Assembly (NCBI RefSeq): GCF_014192055.1
Contig: NZ_JACHXM010000003.1
Location: forward strand, 124,001-188,000
Direction: 5' to 3'
DNA: 64,000 nucleotides
From: Halomonas organivorans
GTDB lineage: Bacteria > Pseudomonadota > Gammaproteobacteria > Pseudomonadales > Halomonadaceae
Both the position numbers and the translations under genes were made by a program. Below are positions 55,686 through 64,000 of the stretch, piece by piece (the stretch's first letter is position 1; every line of letters begins with the position of its first letter). The notes under the pieces are model-generated. The model was not told where the DNA came from. It did no database searches and saw only the letters and a list, made by a program, of their open reading frames with translations.

Positions 55686-57716
55686 GTGACCACGCAACCC
55701 GATCAACCCGGCACCGGCGGGCCCGCCGAAGACAAACTGGCGGGCCTGGTGGCCAAGCTTGACGAAGCCACCGCGCTGCTGGCCGACGCCCGGGAGTTCG
55801 CCAAACCGGGCAAGCTGCCGCGGGTGCTCGATACGGCCCGCCGAGTGCTGTTGCAGGAGGGCGGCGGCGCGGCGATCGAAGCCCGCGCCGAGGCGCTGGA
55901 GACGGCCGGCGTCTTCCAGGGCTCGGACTGGGCCGCACCGCAGTTCCTGGTACCCTCGCTGACCACCCAGGCGCTGAAGAGCGCCGACGCCAACACCGTG
56001 GTGATCGAGGCGATCAGCGAGCTGAGGCTGCTGGCGGTGGCCAAGGGCGAGTATCGCCACGCCCAGGTGTCGGCGGAGCAGGCCCATCACTACCTGACCC
56101 AGGTGATCGCCCTGAACCTGTGGCTGCTGTTCGGCGCGCCCAGCGAGGCCGAACGCGAGACCCAGGGTCGCCTGGCGGCGCTGCCCCGACGGCTGTTCGC
56201 GCATCTCGCCCAGCGCATCGGCTACGAGCACATCATCGACAAGCTGATCGCCGAGATCTGGCGGATCCTGCAGCAGCGTCCGATCCAGGTCGAACCGGTC
56301 AAGCTGATGATCACCCAGATCGCCATCTGCCAGGCCGATCCGTCGATCGACCTCGGCGCCAGCGGCCAGGGCGCCGACCGCCTGGTCAGCTCGCTTTACG
56401 GCCCCACCCACGCCTGCCGCGAGGATCCGGGCGTCGACGTCTATCGCGAACGCCTGGCCGGCATGGATGCCACGGCCCTGCAAGCCGAAGCCACCGGCTT
56501 CGCCCGGGCGATGCACGATACCGGCCTGGTCTCACCCTATCACCCGGTGCTGCTGCGCCATCTGATCGAGCACGGCGACCAGTTGCTCAGCGAGGCCCTG
56601 GGGCTCTCCTCCACCGGGCGTGACTGCCTGCTGTGCTACCGAGAGCTGGTGCACGCCCTGATCCGCGGCGGCGTTCACCCCGCCACGCCCCAGGCCGTCT
56701 ACGGCCTGGCGCTGATGCTCGAGCGCGGGATTCTCTACCAGCCGCCGGTGGCGCCGGCCATGTGGCGCCAACTGGGGCTCTCGCTATCGGCGTGGTCGCA
56801 AGCACGGCTCGATCTGGCCTTCGGCGAAACGGTATCGCCGCGCGCCCGGCTGCTCGAGGGCGTACTGTGCATGCTCGGCCTGCCGCTGGGCGTCGGCCAG
56901 GGCAACAACCCCACCTGCCAGTCCGCCCGGGCCCTGTCGATGTGGGCCTACAACGATCCCGACTATCTGCTGCAGATGGTCGCCTGGGCGGCCCGCGACG
57001 ACGAGATCATCATGCATTTCGAGGGCCAGCCGATCTCTTCCATGGCCAGCATCGGCGGCGTGGCCACCGAGCTGCCGATGGACCTGGACCCGGTATCGCT
57101 GATCGTGGTGCCGCACCTGGATCGTATCTACGCCGAGATGGGCCGACGCTGCATCGACCGCGAGGGCGATCCCCATCGCTGGGTCAATCCGGAATTCCAC
57201 GGCTGGTGGTCGGGCCGCGGCTTTCGCATCAACGTCGACGTGGCCAGCGGCAAGCTGGTCGAGCTGGACAGCTTCCTGCGCCACTTCTATGCCAGCTATC
57301 ACCCCTACTACAACGGCAACCAGCCGTTGATTCATCCGCAGCCGGCAGGCATCGCCGTCACCGACAGCGCCGCCCGCTTCATCGGCTGGCATGCCATCAC
57401 CCTGCTGCGCGTCAACCTCGACCCCGGCGGAGAGATGCGCGTCTACTTCTACAACCCCAATAACGACAGCGGCCAGGACTGGGGCGACGGCGTCAGGGTC
57501 AGCACGGCGGGGCACGGCGAGCGCTTCGGCGAGGCGTCGCTGCCCTTCGAACAGTTCGCCTCGCGGCTCTACATCTTCCATCACGACCCCCTGGAGCGAG
57601 GCGAGCTGGCCCGGGTCGAGCGGGACGAACTGGACCGAGTGATCGGCTATCTGGAACGCAGCTGGGGCGCAGATCGCCTGCCGCCCGGGAACCTGCAAGC
57701 CGACGCGGGGCCGTGA
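55686..57716 (+). CDS. Papain-like fold protein partner of the ATP-grasp ligase
   Basis: A 676-residue protein with a GTG start after GAGGAG. Residues 1-385 are helical and unrecognised. From about 395 on, catalytic features of a papain-like cysteine peptidase or amidase appear: Gln405 and Cys411 in GQGNNPTCQSA, the same spacing as papain Gln19/Cys25; His569 in GWHAITLL; and Asn590/592/593 in FYNPNNDSGQDWG as the third residue. The 'HPYYNGNQPLIHPQ' region is also conserved-looking. No signal peptide or membrane helix. It probably hydrolyses or transfers the amide made by the ATP-grasp enzyme. Family unknown to me. Confidence 0.75.
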   Translation: MTTQPDQPGTGGPAEDKLAGLVAKLDEATALLADAREFAKPGKLPRVLDTARRVLLQEGGGAAIEARAEALETAGVFQGSDWAAPQFLVPSLTTQALKSADANTVVIEAISELRLLAVAKGEYRHAQVSAEQAHHYLTQVIALNLWLLFGAPSEAERETQGRLAALPRRLFAHLAQRIGYEHIIDKLIAEIWRILQQRPIQVEPVKLMITQIAICQADPSIDLGASGQGADRLVSSLYGPTHACREDPGVDVYRERLAGMDATALQAEATGFARAMHDTGLVSPYHPVLLRHLIEHGDQLLSEALGLSSTGRDCLLCYRELVHALIRGGVHPATPQAVYGLALMLERGILYQPPVAPAMWRQLGLSLSAWSQARLDLAFGETVSPRARLLEGVLCMLGLPLGVGQGNNPTCQSARALSMWAYNDPDYLLQMVAWAARDDEIIMHFEGQPISSMASIGGVATELPMDLDPVSLIVVPHLDRIYAEMGRRCIDREGDPHRWVNPEFHGWWSGRGFRINVDVASGKLVELDSFLRHFYASYHPYYNGNQPLIHPQPAGIAVTDSAARFIGWHAITLLRVNLDPGGEMRVYFYNPNNDSGQDWGDGVRVSTAGHGERFGEASLPFEQFASRLYIFHHDPLERGELARVERDELDRVIGYLERSWGADRLPPGNLQADAGP

Positions 57717-57780
57717 GCGACGGGCCGGCATCGCGGCCCTGTGGCATAATCTCAGGCCCATTTCGTGACCGGGACTGCTC

Positions 57781-58536
57781 ATGCCACGCCTCGACCAGCT
57801 GCTGCTCCATCAGGGACTGGCACGTTCGCGCACCCGCGCCCAGCGCCTGATCCGCCACGGCAGGGTGCGCCTCGCCGACGACGGACGCGTTTTGACCAAG
57901 CCCGGCGAGAAGCTGCCCGACACGGTGCGGTTGAGCGTGGAAGACGACCCGGAGGAGCGCTATGTGTCGCGCGCCGGCCTCAAGCTGGAAGCGGTGCTGG
58001 CGACCCTGGCGCTGTCGCTCGAAGGCCGCACGGTCCTCGACGTAGGCCAGTCCACCGGGGGCTTCAGCGACTGCGCCCTGCGCCACGGCGCGGCACACGT
58101 GATCGGTGTGGAGGTCGGCCACGACCAGCTGGCCCCGGAGCTGCGCGACGAGCCGCGCCTCACCTGCCTGGAGGGGCTCAACGCCCGCGCCATGCAAGGC
58201 GACCCGCGACTCGCCGCGGCGCTGGCCGACCATCCGGCGACGCTCGCGGTCATGGACGTCTCCTTCATCTCCCAGACCCTGATCCTGCCGGAGCTGGCCG
58301 ACCTGCTGCCCAGCGGCGGCGAGCTGGTGTCGCTGGTCAAGCCGCAGTTCGAGGTCGGCCCCGAGGGTGTCAATGCCCGGGGCCTGGTGACATCTCCCGA
58401 GCAGCATGCCCGTGCACAAGCCCGAATTCGCCAGGCCTGTGCCGACACCGGCTTCGAGATCCGCCACTGGCAGGAGAGCCCGATCCGCGGCGGCGACGGC
58501 AACCGCGAATTCCTGCTCTACGCGCGCCTGGGCTGA
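57781..58536 (+). CDS. tlyA: TlyA family rRNA methyltransferase
   Basis: A 251-residue protein. An S4 RNA-binding domain at 1-60 (MPRLDQLLLHQGLARSRTRA) is followed by an RrmJ/FtsJ-like methyltransferase: DVGQSTGGFSDCAL (SAM site), VEVGHDQL, MDVSFISQTL and LVKPQFEVGPE. TlyA methylates 2'-hydroxyls in 16S and 23S rRNA. Older names call it hemolysin A. Single gene converging on mscK. Confidence 0.93.
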   Translation: MPRLDQLLLHQGLARSRTRAQRLIRHGRVRLADDGRVLTKPGEKLPDTVRLSVEDDPEERYVSRAGLKLEAVLATLALSLEGRTVLDVGQSTGGFSDCALRHGAAHVIGVEVGHDQLAPELRDEPRLTCLEGLNARAMQGDPRLAAALADHPATLAVMDVSFISQTLILPELADLLPSGGELVSLVKPQFEVGPEGVNARGLVTSPEQHARAQARIRQACADTGFEIRHWQESPIRGGDGNREFLLYARLG

Positions 58537-58547
58537 CGCGATGCGCC

Positions 58548-61500
58548 TCAGCGCCCGGCATCGCCGTCTGCGTCCCCCACGTCCAGGTCGCCGGGATCGC
58601 CCCCGGCGCCCGGCGGGGGATTGGCCGGCGCCTCCCCCGCTCCCCGGCTGACGACCTTGGCCTCGTTACCGTTGCGATCGCGAAGCCAGACGTCCAGCTG
58701 ATTGAAGGCGATCTCCAGCTCATGCTCGACGAACAGCTCCCCGACCCGACCATTGATCTCGTCGGTGGCGAACAGGCGATCACCCAGGCTGTTGACGAAG
58801 ATTCGCAGCTCGAACTCCAGGCTGCTGGCGCCATAGCGCATGAAGAACACCTGCGGCTCGGGATCGTCCAGCACCCGGGCATTCTCCTCGGCCGCCTGGT
58901 GCAGCAGGCGCTGCACCAGGCGGTGGTCGCTGCCATAGGCCACGCCATAGGTCAGGATCACCCGGGTGATGTTGTCCGACAGCGACCAGTTGATCAGTTG
59001 GTCGGTGACGAAGGTCTTGTTGGGAATGATGATTTCCTTGCGGTCGAAGTCGGTCACCGTGGTGGCGCGGATGCGAATGCGGTTGACCGTGCCGGTGAGG
59101 TTGCCCAGCGTGATGGTGTCGCCGATGCGTACCGGCCGCTCGAAGAGGATGATCAGCCCTGAGATGAAATTGGCGAAGATCTCCTGCAGCCCGAAGCCCA
59201 GCCCCACGCCAAGCGCCGCCACCAGCCACTGCAGCTTGCTCCAGGACACCCCCAGGGTGCCCAGCGACCAGACCACGCCGGTGCCGATGATGACGTAGGA
59301 AAGCAGCGAGCTGATGGCATAGGCGCTGCCCTGCTTGAGCTCGAGCCGCGACAGTACCATCACCTCGAGCAGGCCCGGGAGGTTGCGCGCCATGATCAGC
59401 GTCAGCGCCACCACCAGCAGCGCCACGCAGAGATCGGCCACCGAGATCGAGGCGCCCACCAGCTCGCTGCCCTGCTGCCCTTCACCGCCCAGGATCATCA
59501 CCTGCTCGAGATAGCCGAACACCGTGAGCAGATCGGCCCAGACCACATAGAAGACCAGCAGGAAACCCAGCATCAGGATCAGCTTGGAGAGCCGCAACGA
59601 TTGCTGGTTGACCTGCTGCATGTCCAGCGGCGGCTCCTCGACTACCTCCACGCCGTGCTCGCCGCTGTCGGTCTCCTGGGCCAGCGCCCGGCGCCGCGCC
59701 AGGGCCCGCCGATAGGCCAGCCGACGCGCCGCGACGGCCAGCCCGCGCACCACCGCCGCCTCGACCAGGATCCACACGCCCAGCAGGTACAGGGTGATGA
59801 CGAAACGCGCCACCAGGCTGAGCGCCGTATAGGCATAGCCGTAGACCACCAGACCGCCCAGCACCAGGGGTGCCATGGCCATCGCCAGCCCCACCAGCAG
59901 GCGGAACAGCTTGACGCCGAAGAAGGGCGTATGAGCCAGGATCAGCTTGGCCAGTGCCAGACTCATGCCCGTAAGCCCCGACAACAGCAGCAGCAGGGCC
60001 ACCGGGCGCTGTGTCAGGTCGATGGCCGCGTCACGCGCCAGGGTGCCCACGAACAGCACGGGCACCAGGGCCACGCCCAACCACAGCAGCCAGCGTCGCA
60101 GCTGCACCACGTAGCCGGTCGGCCAGTGGAAGTGGCGGGTCGCGACGCCCTCGGGCACCAGCAGCCCTCTCGCCCAGGCCAGCACCGCCCACGCCAGGGA
60201 AAGATGCAGCAGTGCCCAACCGATGCTCACGCCGATACCGGTGCTGCCCAGCACCAGGCCGAGGGACAACGTCACCATGCACAGTGGCCCAGGCAAGGCC
60301 AGCAGTGCCTCCAGCGCCACCGCCAGCGGCGTATGCCCCTGGCTGTCCTGGCGCAGGTGGCCGATTTCACCGTGCAGCCCCTCCAGCCGCCGGGACAGGG
60401 TGCGACGCAGTCCGAGCAGGATGCCGGCGAGCAGCAGCAGCGGCGAGGCCAGCAAGGCCCCGGCATCCGGCCATCGCCAGTGCGACGGCAAGGCCTGGCG
60501 CCATTCGCCCTCCTGCCACTCGGCCTGCAGGTGACTGGGCAAACGCAGCACCCAGGTCAGATCCAGGGGGCGAGCATTGGCGACCCAGAACAGCTGCTCG
60601 TCGATGGTCGACCGCAGCGCACGGCTCGTCTCGAGCAGCTGCTGCTGGTTGAGCTGCAGCTCGATGGCCGCCGTCAGCACCTCGCCGTAGGTCGGCTCCA
60701 GGCGATCGAGCAGTTCGCGCCGCGCGCGCAGCAGCTGGGTGAGCGAATCGAGAACCGCATCGGAGGCCTTGGCGTCGGCTTCGTCCAGGCGCTGACGCGC
60801 CAGTTGCTCGGCGTCCTGCAGGCGCTCGCGCTGGCGATCGAGATCGAACTGCTTGAGGCGCAGGTCGGCGATCTCCTCCTTGAGACTGCCCCCGGACTCG
60901 ACCCGCGGCAGCGCCTGGCGCTGCTCGCGCAGGATGCGCGACAGCAGCGGGCTGCCGCGAATAGCCTCGATATGTTCGGAGAGCCCACGCTGCAGCTGGC
61001 GCACGCGATCGAGCCGCCGACGCGCCTCCTGCCCCTGGCGGGCCAGATCATTGGCCCGGCTGGTGGCGCGCAGCAGTTCGAGGCTCATGTCGCGATTGGC
61101 CTGCTGGGCCTCCAGTATCAGGGGATGACGGGCTACCCCTTCCGGTTCGTCTCGCACCGCCTGGGCGATGGCCTGCTCGGACTGCTCGCGGCGCCGACGC
61201 TCGAGGGCTCTCTGCAGGGCCTTCACCTGAGCCTCGTTCCGCGCCACCCGGATCTGCAGCAGGTCGCGACGCTGCTGGGCGAGCTCACGAAATCGCGAAT
61301 TGGTGGCCAGCTCGCGCTGATGCAACGCCAGGCGGCGTTCGGCGAGCTGCCGCTCGATGCGATGGCGCAGGCGCTGTGGATCGTCGTCCGCCGCTTCTCG
61401 GGCATCCAGCTGCTCCAGGGCGCGACGGTGCTCTTCCATCGCCGCAGAGGCCTCGGCGATGCCCTGCTGGGCACGCTCGGGCAGGGTCTGGGTACCCAGC

Positions 61501-61955
61501 AGTTGGGTCTCCACATCGGCGAGGCGATCCTGGGCCTCTTCCAGGTCATCGCTGGAGGTCTCCAGCCGGGACTCCAGCGTATCGAGATCCAGTTCCTGCA
61601 GCGCTTCGTCGCCGGGCACCTGCTGCTGCGCATCCTGAGCGGCCGCCAGGGCTCTGCGAGTCTCCCCCAGATCCTGGGGCGCCCGCTCCGCCCGGGCTTC
61701 CAGATCGGCCAGACGTGTTTCGGTGTCGTCCAGGGCCTCGAGTCCCTTCAGCGCCGCCTGGAGGGCGTCGATGTCGGCCTGAGTCGCCTCATCGGCCGTT
61801 TCTCCCTCAGCGGGCTGCAGGGCCGCCAGCCGGTCTTCCAGCGCGGAGCGCTCGGGCAGCTCGGCGGCCAACGCCGCCAACGGCGCCACCAGCAGCCATA
61901 CGAGGCAAACAATGTGAAAGCGAACGCGCCACCGGCAGCGTGAAAAAACGATCAA
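58548..61955 (-). CDS. mscK: Large mechanosensitive channel, MscK/KefA type
   Basis: A 1135-residue inner-membrane channel. A signal peptide (LVWLLVAPLAALAAE) leads to a periplasmic coiled-coil region of about 430 residues, then about 11 helices. The MscS core is LVAALGVGLGFGLQEI and NFISGLIILFERPVRIGD, with the upper vestibule domain after it. The C-tail is Pro/Gly/Asp-rich. I take a TTG start at 61955, since GAGG lies 5 bases before it and it gives a clean signal peptide. It would vent K+ and solutes on osmotic downshock, useful in a halophile. Confidence 0.9.
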   Translation of the reverse strand: MIVFSRCRWRVRFHIVCLVWLLVAPLAALAAELPERSALEDRLAALQPAEGETADEATQADIDALQAALKGLEALDDTETRLADLEARAERAPQDLGETRRALAAAQDAQQQVPGDEALQELDLDTLESRLETSSDDLEEAQDRLADVETQLLGTQTLPERAQQGIAEASAAMEEHRRALEQLDAREAADDDPQRLRHRIERQLAERRLALHQRELATNSRFRELAQQRRDLLQIRVARNEAQVKALQRALERRRREQSEQAIAQAVRDEPEGVARHPLILEAQQANRDMSLELLRATSRANDLARQGQEARRRLDRVRQLQRGLSEHIEAIRGSPLLSRILREQRQALPRVESGGSLKEEIADLRLKQFDLDRQRERLQDAEQLARQRLDEADAKASDAVLDSLTQLLRARRELLDRLEPTYGEVLTAAIELQLNQQQLLETSRALRSTIDEQLFWVANARPLDLTWVLRLPSHLQAEWQEGEWRQALPSHWRWPDAGALLASPLLLLAGILLGLRRTLSRRLEGLHGEIGHLRQDSQGHTPLAVALEALLALPGPLCMVTLSLGLVLGSTGIGVSIGWALLHLSLAWAVLAWARGLLVPEGVATRHFHWPTGYVVQLRRWLLWLGVALVPVLFVGTLARDAAIDLTQRPVALLLLLSGLTGMSLALAKLILAHTPFFGVKLFRLLVGLAMAMAPLVLGGLVVYGYAYTALSLVARFVITLYLLGVWILVEAAVVRGLAVAARRLAYRRALARRRALAQETDSGEHGVEVVEEPPLDMQQVNQQSLRLSKLILMLGFLLVFYVVWADLLTVFGYLEQVMILGGEGQQGSELVGASISVADLCVALLVVALTLIMARNLPGLLEVMVLSRLELKQGSAYAISSLLSYVIIGTGVVWSLGTLGVSWSKLQWLVAALGVGLGFGLQEIFANFISGLIILFERPVRIGDTITLGNLTGTVNRIRIRATTVTDFDRKEIIIPNKTFVTDQLINWSLSDNITRVILTYGVAYGSDHRLVQRLLHQAAEENARVLDDPEPQVFFMRYGASSLEFELRIFVNSLGDRLFATDEINGRVGELFVEHELEIAFNQLDVWLRDRNGNEAKVVSRGAGEAPANPPPGAGGDPGDLDVGDADGDAGR

Positions 61956-62111
61956 GGGAACCTCGTCAATGGCGTTATCATGGGCTCTGCTCCGGATTCT
62001 CGACCGCCCGGCGCGGCAAGGCAATCACCGAGTGTCACGCCGCTGCCCGTTGACTTGTCCGACGGGCGTGATAGAACGACCATTCAATTTCGATAAGGTA
62101 GTCGAAGCACC

Positions 62112-63164
62112 ATGGCTTCACGCTCATTGCCCAAGCTGTCGGCACTCGCGTTGGCCGCGACGCTGGCCAGCCTGGGAACGGCCCATGCCCAGACCGACGC
62201 GCCGCTCGGCGATGCCGAGCGACAGGTCATCCGCGACCGAATCGAATCTCTGCAAGCCGAGATCGGTGAACTGCGTGCGCGTCTGGCGCAACAGCCGGCC
62301 GTCGAAGCCTCGACGCCCGACACCGCATCGGAATCGGCCGAGCCGGAGCTCAAGGCGTCGGTTGCCGAACGTCGCCTGCTCGAGGAAGAGTCGGCCGACA
62401 ACCCCTTCGCCATCACCACTCACCACCGCAACTATCTGTTGCCGTTCAGCTATACCACGACGCCCAACGTGGATGGCTTCCATCAGATCGACGACCAGGC
62501 CAGCCCCGACCGCCTGGAGGTGAAGTTCCAGTTCAGCGCCAAGTTTCAGCTCGCCCAGGAGCTGATCCTCGGTCACGGCGACCTCTATTTCGCCTACACC
62601 CAGCGCAGCTGGTGGCAGGCCTACAACGCCGATGCCTCTTCGCCCTTCCGCGAAACCAACTACGAGCCGGAAGCCTTTTTCGATTTCGACAACGACTGGA
62701 CGCTGGCCGGCTGGACCAACATCAACAACCGCATCGCCATCAATCACCAATCCAACGGCCGTTCGGGGGACCTGTCGCGCAGCTGGAACCGCCTGATCCT
62801 GACCAGCACCTTCATCAACGATGACTGGGCCGTCTCACTGGCCCCCTACTGGCGCCTTCCCGAGACCGAGGGCGAGGACGACAATCCCGACATTAACGAA
62901 TACCTGGGCTATGGCGACATCACCGTGGCGCGGCGTTTCTTCGACGACCACGAGGCCAGCCTGCTGTGGCGCGGCAACCCCGACCGCGGCCACATGGGCG
63001 CCCAGGTCGACTACTCATGGCCTCTGTTCGGCAAGGTCAGGGGCCATATCCAGTACTACCAGGGCTATGGCGACAGCTTGATCGACTACAATCGCAGCGT
63101 TCAGCGTCTCGGCGTGGGCTTCAGCCTCAACCCGCTGTTTTCCACGGGCAGTTTCGAGCAATGA
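62112..63164 (+). CDS. pldA: Outer-membrane phospholipase A
   Basis: A 350-residue outer-membrane beta-barrel phospholipase. Signal peptide ends at AHA|Q. A coiled, charged segment (30-95) is an extension before the barrel. Active-site residues are His212, Ser214 and Asn226 in INHQSNGRSGDLSRSWNR, the same relative spacing as His142, Ser144 and Asn156 of E. coli. It removes phospholipid from the outer leaflet, the same job MlaA serves by another route. Divergent from mscK. Confidence 0.93.
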   Translation: MASRSLPKLSALALAATLASLGTAHAQTDAPLGDAERQVIRDRIESLQAEIGELRARLAQQPAVEASTPDTASESAEPELKASVAERRLLEEESADNPFAITTHHRNYLLPFSYTTTPNVDGFHQIDDQASPDRLEVKFQFSAKFQLAQELILGHGDLYFAYTQRSWWQAYNADASSPFRETNYEPEAFFDFDNDWTLAGWTNINNRIAINHQSNGRSGDLSRSWNRLILTSTFINDDWAVSLAPYWRLPETEGEDDNPDINEYLGYGDITVARRFFDDHEASLLWRGNPDRGHMGAQVDYSWPLFGKVRGHIQYYQGYGDSLIDYNRSVQRLGVGFSLNPLFSTGSFEQ

Positions 63165-63239
63165 TGTGCCCTGGGTCATTACGGTAAGGGGAGACGGCTG
63201 CTATGCTGGGGCTGTCATATACCGTCAGAGGATGACCCA

Positions 63240-63572
63240 ATGGCCGACCGCACGCCCCATACCCGTGAGACCACCCAACAGCTCAAGGAAGACCTGCGTC
63301 ATCTGTCGCAGACCGTCGAGGAACTGGTGAGCGCCACCGCGGACGATTCCCGAAACAACATCAAGGAACTTCGCGAGCGGGCGGAAAAACGCCTCAACGA
63401 GACCCGTGCCCGACTCGAGGCCCGAGGCGAACGTGCCTATCACGACGCCCGCGATACCGTGACCCAGCAGGCCGATGCCTGTGATCGCTACGTCCACGAC
63501 AATCCCTGGACCAGCATCGGCATCGGTGCCGCCGTCGGCGTGGTGGTCGGCATGCTGATCGGGCGGCGCTGA
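63240..63572 (+). CDS. DUF883/YqjD-ElaB family protein
   Basis: A 110-residue protein. A charged helical body (HLSQTVEELVSATADDSRNNIKELRERAE in part) ends in the family motif VHDNPWTSIGIGAAVGVVVGMLIGRR, here shown in parts, a C-terminal membrane helix. E. coli homologues YqjD and ElaB bind ribosomes at the membrane in stationary phase. GAGGATGA lies before the ATG. First of three genes resembling yqjD-yqjE-yqjK. Confidence 0.93.
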   Translation: MADRTPHTRETTQQLKEDLRHLSQTVEELVSATADDSRNNIKELRERAEKRLNETRARLEARGERAYHDARDTVTQQADACDRYVHDNPWTSIGIGAAVGVVVGMLIGRR

Positions 63573-63970
63573 TGGCACAGAGCCAGGGACCGGCTCAGCG
63601 ACTGTTTGGCGCCGGCAAGCGCCTGCTGGGCAGCCTGCTCGCCACCGGCGAGACGCGCCTGCGTCTCGCCGTGCTGGAACTCGAGGAAGAACGCGCCCGG
63701 CTGGTCACGCTGCTGCTGCTGACCGGCATCAGCCTGCTGCTGTTGCTGCTGGGGCTTGGCGCCCTCACGACCCTGGTCATCGTCGCCTTCTGGGACACTC
63801 ACCGTCTCGCCGCCATCGCCGTGAGCGCTGGCGTGCTACTGTTCGGCGGCCTGGGCTTGGCGGCCTGGGTGCTGCATCTGGCACGGCGACGGACCCTGCT
63901 GGTCGACACCCTCAAGCATCTGGCGCTGGACCGGGAGCTGATGGAGACCCAACGCGATGCGCAAGACTGA
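63572..63970 (+). CDS. YqjE/phage holin family membrane protein
   Basis: A 132-residue membrane protein. An amphipathic N-terminus (RLFGAGKRLLGSLLATGETRLRLA) precedes two helices (TLLLLTGISLLLLLLGLGAL and AAIAVSAGVLLFGGLGLAAW). It shares one base with the DUF883 gene (TGATG), so they are coupled. Function unknown; related to YqjE. Confidence 0.9.
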   Translation: MAQSQGPAQRLFGAGKRLLGSLLATGETRLRLAVLELEEERARLVTLLLLTGISLLLLLLGLGALTTLVIVAFWDTHRLAAIAVSAGVLLFGGLGLAAWVLHLARRRTLLVDTLKHLALDRELMETQRDAQD

Positions 63971-64000
63971 GCGTCGAGCGCGCAAGGCGGCTCTGCAGGC
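63957..64000 (+). CDS. YqjK-like protein, N-terminal fragment (window edge)
   Basis: The ATG overlaps the end of the yqjE-like gene. The 14 visible codons read MRKTERRARKAALQ, rich in Arg and Lys as in YqjK proteins, and the position agrees. Continues past the window. Confidence 0.6.
   Translation, partial: MRKTERRARKAALQ

Noticed and set aside
59601..61943. A 780-codon frame on the plus strand opposite mscK
   Set aside because: Antisense of a full-length MscK-type channel; composition of a GC shadow and no domain.

Overview
The window is about two-thirds GC by eye and densely packed with genes. Operon layouts and gene types (pstSCAB with a Pho box, dnaX-ybaB-recR-rnd-ycgL-ycgN, mlaA, hrpA, mscK, pldA, a LysR/acetylpolyamine-deacetylase block) fit a halophilic gammaproteobacterium of the Halomonas type. 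This placement is inference from gene content and composition; no rRNA is present to confirm it.

Layout. 0-6 kb: an acyl-CoA synthetase/short-chain dehydrogenase operon, its probable TetR regulator with matching operator-like sites, then a thiolase, an alpha/beta hydrolase and an MFS transporter. 6-10.7 kb: the high-affinity phosphate uptake operon pstSCAB, with a clear Pho box, an intercistronic hairpin after pstS and no adjacent phoU. 10.8-21 kb: a Bcr/CflA-type exporter, transaldolase, a phosphatase/STAS signalling pair, mlaA, a KAS III-like ketosynthase and the giant helicase HrpA. 21-31.5 kb: fadD, a von Willebrand A/glutamine amidotransferase operon, oligopeptidase B and a conserved housekeeping run (ycgN, ycgL, rnd, recR, ybaB, dnaX). 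Two arrays of a GGGCTRC heptamer sit in intergenic gaps at 21.0 and 28.9 kb and have the form of G-quadruplex motifs.

33.8-47.7 kb: a secreted endo/exonuclease-like protein, a cation exchanger, cysK, an acetylpolyamine amidohydrolase-like deacetylase, a LysR regulator and a divergent operon. That operon encodes a class III aminotransferase, a two-subunit CoA transferase, an M20 deacylase, a thiolase and a complete polar amino acid ABC transporter. Together these would import an amino acid, convert a beta-amino acid to a 3-oxo acid, activate it with CoA, cleave it thiolytically and remove an acyl group. This matches the published outline of N-acetyl-beta-lysine breakdown.

47.7-54.2 kb: an accessory-looking block on the minus strand with lower GC in places. 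It encodes a LodA-like cysteine-tryptophylquinone oxidase, its LodB-like flavoprotein, a ferritin-like protein and a beta-barrel/heme-type protein. Its lower edge has a truncated ORF and a possible recombinase remnant; its upper edge is the 4.5S RNA gene (ffs), which no protein annotation would show.

54.4-57.7 kb: a two-gene unit of an ATP-grasp ligase and a 676-residue protein with papain-like catalytic spacing (Q405/C411/H569/N590 region). I consider this the best candidate for an undescribed system. 57.8-64 kb: TlyA-type rRNA methyltransferase, MscK-type mechanosensitive channel, outer-membrane phospholipase A and the start of a YqjD-YqjE-YqjK stress operon.
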